NCBI GenBank assembly: GCA_021018815.1
Contig: JAITYX010000028.1
Coordinates: 3,799,001-3,863,000 of the forward strand
Direction: 5' to 3'
DNA from: Talinum fruticosum
Taxonomy: Eukaryota; Streptophyta; Magnoliopsida; Caryophyllales; Talinaceae
Length of the DNA stretch: 64,000 nucleotides
The notes under the pieces: generated by a model
The model's input: only the letters and a program-made list of their open reading frames with translations
Told to the model about the DNA's origin: nothing
Databases searched by the model: none
Part shown: piece by piece, positions 58,313-64,000 of the stretch
How positions within the stretch are numbered: the stretch's first letter is position 1
Layout: every line of letters begins with the position of its first letter
Translations under genes and position numbers: made by a program

Positions 58313-59591
58313 ATGCCTAAGAGAGGTAATCATCCCGACTTTCGTGGCTCCTCCTCCAAAAAGCCTCGCACCAAAAACCCAAAAAGCTCAACCCCTCTAA
58401 GCCCATTGTCTCCCAAAGATCTCGCGCTGGACGACAAGTTCTTCCCAACCACCAAATTTTCTTGGTTGGCCCATCCCCAAACAACCGGAGTGTATAACTT
58501 TCTTTGTTTCAGCGAGTTTATTTACCCTAAACTCGTCTCTCGAGTTCTACACTCACCTCACTCACTCGAGGGTGTTCTAACCTCCGTGGTTCGTAACATT
58601 ACTGTTCGAATAAACACCTCTCTCCTCCATCGCTTGTTCAAGGTCTCCTGTCTTTTCTTAAACAAGAACCCCACTCCTTTCACCGAAGTCGCCGACGACT
58701 TCTTTGAAAAATACGCTAAAGAGTTTCCCGAGTCACGGAAAATTTTTCAGTGACTCGCCTGAAGTCGAAGCACGCCTTCGTGCTTTCGCCGATGAGAACC
58801 TTTTTCTCTCAAGCATTCCAAGCAAGGAGAACCCCAACTCCAAGCATCTCAAATCCCTTTTGACATTCTTGAGGGCTACGAAGTAGACCTCTTCCCCTCA
58901 ATAATTGAGCAGATGGCGGATGTGCCAGCTCAACTCCAAAATAAGAAGAACACCCCTTTCCCTTCGGTGCTCTTCTCACCCTTGTTTTCAAATAAGAAGG
59001 AACTCCAGGGGTACGGATACCAGGAAACACAACCTCGGTGTTTGGGTGCACAACTCGTAGCCGAGGCCTCCTTCTCCGCCTCGCACTCGTAAATCAACCC
59101 CTCTCTCTCTCCCCGCCCCACTGTTGGTGCTTCAACCTCGAGTGCCTCAAAATCTCTCTCTGCTATTTTGTCCGGCCGTTTTCATGGACAAAATCAGCTC
59201 TATGTCCTCTAAATTCAAGGACTCGCTCGCTCTCTCAAGTCTGTTTATCACTGCTCCACCACCAAAACCGCCCAATCCCAAATCCGAGAGCAAAGAAACT
59301 ATGGTTCTTGAGATGAGGGAGTTGGTAAAGGAGCAGAGGGAGCCGGTCGAGCTCCTCGAGAGAGACGGTCCAAGGTGGGTCAGGACCGTGGCGACTCGTA
59401 CGCATCCGAAGCGTCTTCAAGCCCGTGTCCGACCTACTCGGACAACTGGGAGGAAGAAGAAGCTGCAGACAACGAAGCAGCAGACGCCGAGGAGCTCGCG
59501 GCCGAGGCAGCTCCATCAGGGCAAGGGGTGGAACACACGTAAGAAGCAAGTGGGAACTGCTGAGGGTCGATCGCTCCTCAAGCTCAAATAG
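58313..59591 (+). pseudogene. Extra (env-like position) ORF of Sirevirus-like element 1
   Basis: First part: 146 codons from MPKRGNHPDFRGSSSKKPRT, basic and Ser/Pro-rich for about 45 residues, then FSWLAHPQTTGVYNFLCFSE, FIYPKLVSRVLH and VVRNITVRINTSLLHRLFKV, ending near 58753. This resembles the 'putative plant transposon protein' domain found downstream of pol in some plant retroelements. A second part in another frame (59160-59590) holds KISSMSSKFKDSLALSSLF and a charged helix MRELVKEQREPVELLERD. The position is that of the env-like ORF of Sireviruses, but no signal peptide or membrane span is evident, so an envelope function is not supported. Several shifts. Confidence 0.65.
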
Positions 59592-60267
59592 CAAGTACTC
59601 AGCTGCATGACAGTAGTCCGAATGGGTTAGAAGACCTCGCTGCACCAGCAGGTCGGATCGAGCGGACGCCTCCAGCCTACCGAGGTCCACAGGGAGGAAC
59701 CGCTAGTTCCTCGCGTTCGGGTCGCCCACTCGTAGCCGAGCCCTTAACTACGGTCCCTGTCCTCCTCTCCGCCGCGCTCAAGCACATCGTCAAGATCCTA
59801 CTAGCGCCGGCGTACCTCTCATCCCTCCGCTTCCACTCGTGCATCCCCTCTCCCTCGTAGGTGCCATGCACCGAGTCACAATTCCTCGCTCGCGCGATTC
59901 TTCTTCTTTCGAGAGATTTCTACTTATTTCTTTTGTCCGGACATCAAATTTGTACTAACCGTCGTATTCTTCCCTTTTTTTTTATTGTTGTTTTTGCTGA
60001 AAGGCAAGGGGGAGAATATAGATAGAAAAACTTGTTGTCTTGTTTAGGGGAGTTTCTCCATCTCGTGTAATTTTCTTTAACTTCAATGAACTAATGCATT
60101 CTCTTTCATTTTTCTCGAGTTCATTGTCTTAAGCACACCTTTCTAAGTCTATTATTGTGTATCTATTACTCGTTCTATTATCTCGCGCATCGCTTACAAA
60201 AACAGATCGATTTCACTAACAAAGTTTCTGTCTAAGTATTGAATGCCTTTCATAAAAAAGGGGAGAT
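59592..60267 (+). promoter_or_regulatory. 3' untranslated region with two polypurine tracts
   Basis: AAAGGCAAGGGGGAGAA at 60000-60016 and AAAAAAGGGGAGAT at 60254-60267, the latter immediately before the 3' LTR. Multiple PPTs upstream of the 3' LTR are a known Sirevirus trait. No gene is seen. Confidence 0.75.
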
Positions 60268-61238
60268 TGAAGACTCGGACACTCGCTCAACACATTTCCG
60301 AGTTGTATCGAAGGAATCGGTATGAGAATCTCTTAAGTATAGAGTTTTGATTCCAAGGCATTCTCAACATTATTAGAAACTTTTCCGAGTGATATAGTAT
60401 GTTTTCTAAGTGATAGAGCATTTACTTCACGTATTCTTGCTTGTCTCTCGAGTAACTCGGAAAACGGATATACGTATCTTACTCGCTCTAAGTCCCTCAT
60501 CACTTAGTATTTCGCTTTATTACACTCGAGTCCGACTTCATGTTTTAAGATCTACTTTGTTGGAGTCGGTGATTCTAGTCCGAATTGTGCTTAGTTTATA
60601 TCAAGTTATTTCCTTCGCTATTCGTTATGTAACTTGATTCTTCGCTTAGACTAACTCCGATAGAATTTTGAGTCTCATGGATATTAAACTCGAAAATTCC
60701 ATTCACTTTTCCGACTCGGATAATTAGTTGCGTAATTATCTTAATTATTTTATTATCTCGTGTCTAATCGTGGACCAAAGTATTTATACTTTGAGAACCA
60801 AAATTGATTTACTTTTGTAGGTGATTCAAACGAGACACACTTTTGAATTACAAAAGTAACCGGCTTCAAAACGTCAAAGCACTAACAGACATGGCTTTTC
60901 CTCTTCTCTCGTCCCAGTCCCGTAAGATTGTGTCGAGCCGTCTATTTCTAAATCTGGAAAACCGAAACGCCAAGCTTAACGGTGGTTTCCACCTTATCCT
61001 TCAAGACACCGCCGATGGTTTTGGGACTTCCAAGAGAGTTAAACCGTTGCCCAACGTTCATATCGGAATGGATACTTTCGAGTGACTCGTAAAGCTCTTA
61101 TCAACTGGTCATAAAGGACTCTCGGCCAGCAGAAGGAGATAATGACTACTCGCCTGGTCATCCATAAATAGAAGCCAACTTTCAAGATTTGAAGATTGCC
61201 GAACCTATTGTTAATACACTTACTTGAGCAAAGTCATT
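60268..61238 (+). repeat. 3' LTR of Copia element 1, interrupted
   Basis: TGAAGACTCGGACACTCGC to GCAAAGTCATT, equivalent to 51018-52018 of the 5' LTR. Most differences from the 5' LTR are one-base indels in CTCG contexts plus one 26-bp deletion. It stops where element 2 begins. Confidence 0.92.
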
Positions 61239-64000
61239 TGAAGACTCGGACATCGCTCTATATCTTTCCGAGTCATGCAAAAGGAATCGGGTATAACGAT
61301 ATCATTCATATAGAGTTTTGATTTCAAGGCATTCTCTCGTGTCTTAGAAACATACTTGAATTAAATAGTATCCTTCCTATGCGATTCGGCCTTCACATAT
61401 CTCTTTAATCGTTTTTAGTTAGCGACTCGTAAAAGTTGCTCTTTATTCCGAGTCCTTTCTCACTCGTAATCCGACTTGTGATTATTTACTCTATCGTTTG
61501 CATAGTCAGCATTCATAGTTCATTTCATGCTTAGTCTATATCAAGTTCTTTCTCACTTTGATATTTGCCGTAGAACGTGTTTCTCTTCTTAAGACTAAGT
61601 CATATGGAATTCCGAGTATCATGGATATTAGACTCGTAATATTCCATTTCCTTTCCGACTCGTATAATCAATTGCGTAATTTCTCGAGATTATTTTGTTA
61701 TCTCGTGTCTAACCTTGGACCAAAGTATTTTATACTTTGAGAACCAAAGTTGTTTTACTTTTGTAGGTTATTCAATCGAGGATATCTTTTCAAAACTACA
61801 AAAGTAGCCTGGCTCGTAACGTCAAATCACCAGCAGATATGGCTTTTCACCTTCCCCGCTTTAGTCTCGTAAGATTGTGTCGAAGTCGTCCGCTTCAATA
61901 TCCGGAAACCTGAACGCCAAGCCTAACAAAGTGGTTTTCACCTCGCTTTCAAGACACAACCGATGGTTTTGGGACTTCCAAGAGAGTTAAACCGTTGTCC
62001 AACGTTCATATTTCAATGGATACTTTCTGAGTGACTCGTAAAGCCTTTCTCAACGGTCACAGAGGACTCTCGGTCGCGAGATGGAAATAACGGCTACTCG
62101 CCCGGTCTTATCTATAAGAAGAAGCCACTTCACAAGACTTGAAGGTTGCAGTAACATATTGTCTATACACTTACTTGTTCAAAGTTATTGTATTTTTACT
62201 TCAATCTTCAACTTACAACTCCCACTCGTAATTCATTACTTTCGAGTTGTAAGGTCTTGTACTTCGTTACAAACACTTCTTACATTCTTTCGTAAGGTCC
62301 CTCGACTAAGCCGTAAAGGTTAACTCAGCTTAGTTGTCCCTAGCTGTAAGGGTTATCTCAGCTAGGAAGTACTAGATCGATAAGGTAACTTCGAGTCTAG
62401 GAAAATCTGTATAGAGTTGTCTAAGGGAGCAACTCGGGTTCCGTCAAGTTCACGGTATTTTGTGGACTCAAAATAGTGGATTTGACTTCGTGTCTGGATT
62501 GACAAGGGCCGTGGTTTTCCGCCCCAGGAGGGTTTCCACGTAAAAATTTCTGTGTTCTCTTTCGAGTTCATTCTAGACTCGGACATGCCTTTAGTGCTCC
62601 TCGCTTCTTCCGATTCATTGCTTTCGAGTCCAATCTTTTCGACCTCGTGTTTAGACTCGTATTCTGTCTTGGTCACTTTTCCGCACAAAAGTGTGTGTTT
62701 TCGCAAAGATTTTTCCATCACCCTATTCACCCCCTCTAGGGTGACTCGGACTCTCCCCGAGCAAACCTTCAATTGGTATCGAGCCTAGCCTTTCGTAAAG
62801 GATCTAACAGTCCAAAGGTTTAAAGATCGATGGCTCGAACACCTGAGAGTTCGACGAAGGTAGATCTTCCAACAGTGCCACCAAAATTCAAAGGTTCAAA
62901 TTTCGGTCACTCGGAAGAAGCTCATGGAATGTTTCCTTATGGATCACGATGAAGAAGTTTGGGAAATCATACAACAAGGAAACTACATTCCAACAAAGAC
63001 AGATGAATTCGTAATCCTTCCAAAGACAAAGGCCGAGTTCACGCCGACAGGCGGAGAAGTTCGTAAAGAACTTCAAAGCCATGAACATCCTCATGTGCGC
63101 CATAAGCTCGTAAGAATATAATCGAGTCTCTGCTCGTGACTCGCTAAAGAGGTGTGGGACACTCGGTCAACACCTATGAAGGTACAAGTCGGGTGAGACA
63201 AGCAAAGATCAGCCAAGTATCTTCACAAATATGAGCTTTTCAAAATGGAGCCGAAGAGAACATTACTCGGATGTTCATACGCTTCACCGAGATCACCAAC
63301 AATCTCAAATCTCTGGGAAAGAAGATCTCCCATGAAGAAATGTGCCGAAAAATTCTCGAAGCCTACCCAAGAGACGATGGGGTCCTAAGGTGACTCGCCA
63401 TAGAAGAAGCTCGTAACCTCTCACTCTTGAAACCGGACGAGCTCATTGGAAAGCTTCGACTCATGAGATACATCCGGAAGAAGAAGATGCTGAGGGTACT
63501 TCCAAAAGGAACGTCGCACTTAAAGCCTCGGAATCCAAAGAAGCAAGTCCAAGCTCCTCCGACTCGAAGATGATCCCATGGCACTCATTGCAAGAGGCTT
63601 CAAGAAAATGATGAAGCACAAAAGATGGGACAAAAGACCAAAAGAAGAATTCTACAAAAAGGATAAGAGAGACAGAAAAGGTAAGTTTTCTTCACCCTCA
63701 AAGTTATCTTTGTCTAAGAATTTTGGATGTTTTGAATGTGGCAAGCAAAGACCACATAGTCAAGGACTCGTCCAAAACGAAGAAGGGACAGGAAGAAGAA
63801 AAAGGCCATGATGGCAACTTGGAGCGATGAGGAATCATCTCGAAGACGACGAGGATTCGGATGACTCAAAGTGTCTAATGGCAATCACCGACTCGAAGCC
63901 GAAAAGAGTCGGACTCGCACACGGACTTAGATAATGAGGAAACCGATCCTCAAGAGGTAATAAACTACTTCCTCAAATTCTCCAAAGTTGATTTAGCTAA
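61239..64000 (+). mobile_element. Sirevirus-like Copia element 2 (partial, runs off window)
   Basis: 5' LTR 61239-62771 (TGAAGACTCGG to AAACCTTCA), PBS TGGTATCGAGCC from 62775, then gag to the window end. It is inserted in the 3' LTR of element 1; TCATT (61234-61238) is the expected left duplication. Its LTR is clearly diverged from those of element 1 (about 1.53 kb, with many substitutions in the first half), so it is another member of the family. Confidence 0.92.
62830..64000 (+). pseudogene. Copia gag, element 2 (partial)
   Basis: Starts at ATGGCTCGAACACC. It reads MECFLMDHDEEVWEIIQQGNY (62924), CAISS followed by a TAA at 63111 equivalent to that in element 1, and NNLKSLGKKISHEEMCRKIL (63300). 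It continues with ALIARGFKKMMKHKRWDKRP (63580), the zinc-knuckle start CFECGKQ (63728) and FLKFSKVDLA at the end. Frame changes fall near 62905, 63150, 63396 (an extra C in GTGACTCGCC) and 63779 (an extra C in GACTCGTCC, which breaks the knuckle). Confidence 0.9.

Larger units (their letters stand above)
51018..61238 (+). mobile_element. Sirevirus-like Copia element 1
   Basis: 5' LTR 51018-52610, PBS, gag, protease, integrase, reverse transcriptase, RNase H, an extra ORF after pol, PPT, and 3' LTR from 60268. The domain order (integrase before RT) is Copia. Long LTRs (1.6 kb), an extra downstream ORF and a second upstream polypurine tract point to the Sirevirus (SIRE/Maximus) lineage. The 3' LTR stops at 61238, where element 2 is inserted; the remainder should lie beyond the window. 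All frames have shifts or stops as given. GGTTA (51013-51017) is the expected left target duplication. Confidence 0.92.

Noticed and set aside
59235..59690. 151-codon minus-strand frame
   Set aside because: Antisense shadow of the post-pol ORF of the Copia element.

Overview
The window is repeat-dense nuclear DNA of a flowering plant, probably a eudicot. It is AT-rich and holds plant-type LTR retrotransposons (Copia Sirevirus-like; Ty3/gypsy Tat-like), a LINE, CACTA, hAT and Mutator-like DNA transposons, a spliced NADP-malic enzyme relic, and a locus with the layout of the plant-specific TAS3 gene. There are no bacterial-style operons, and almost every long open frame is a transposon remnant. 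The species cannot be named from sequence alone.

Layout. 1-5222: gypsy gag remnant, a Copia LTR fragment, the 3' end and LTR of a Tat-like element, and the right end of a CACTA element. 5223-13378: one L1-type LINE split by a complete 4.3-kb non-autonomous CACTA (7114-11411, TSD TCA). That CACTA contains two palindromic foldback units and a Mutator-type MITE. 14189-30790: a second Tat-like element of the same LTR family, with 5' LTR, PBS and gag but no pol. It is interrupted by a 2.8-kb solo LTR (TSD CCAAC) and by a 6.9-kb CACTA that sits on its PPT/3' LTR junction. 31266-31724: hAT-type MITE. About 33400-34150, minus strand: TAS3-like trans-acting siRNA locus with two miR390 sites flanking a tasiR-ARF-like segment. 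35086-40824: a 5.7-kb hAT element with a decayed transposase, inserted about 200 bp upstream of a putative host first exon (41049). 45612-47945: degenerate exons of NADP-dependent malic enzyme. 48400-51017: hAT fragments and a non-coding repeat with a triple palindrome. 51018-64000: two Sirevirus-like Copia copies, the second inserted in the 3' LTR of the first.

How it fits together. The window records nested insertions, many datable relative to each other by target-site duplications. The likely functional host sequences are the TAS3-like locus and perhaps the exon at 41049. A recurrent anomaly cuts across families: conserved CTG words in coding sequence appear as CTCG, giving one-base frameshifts in the malic enzyme exons and in both Copia copies. 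This may be a systematic sequence-consensus error, so the apparent decay of some frames should be read with caution.

Names and family assignments come from recognised motifs, without database searches.
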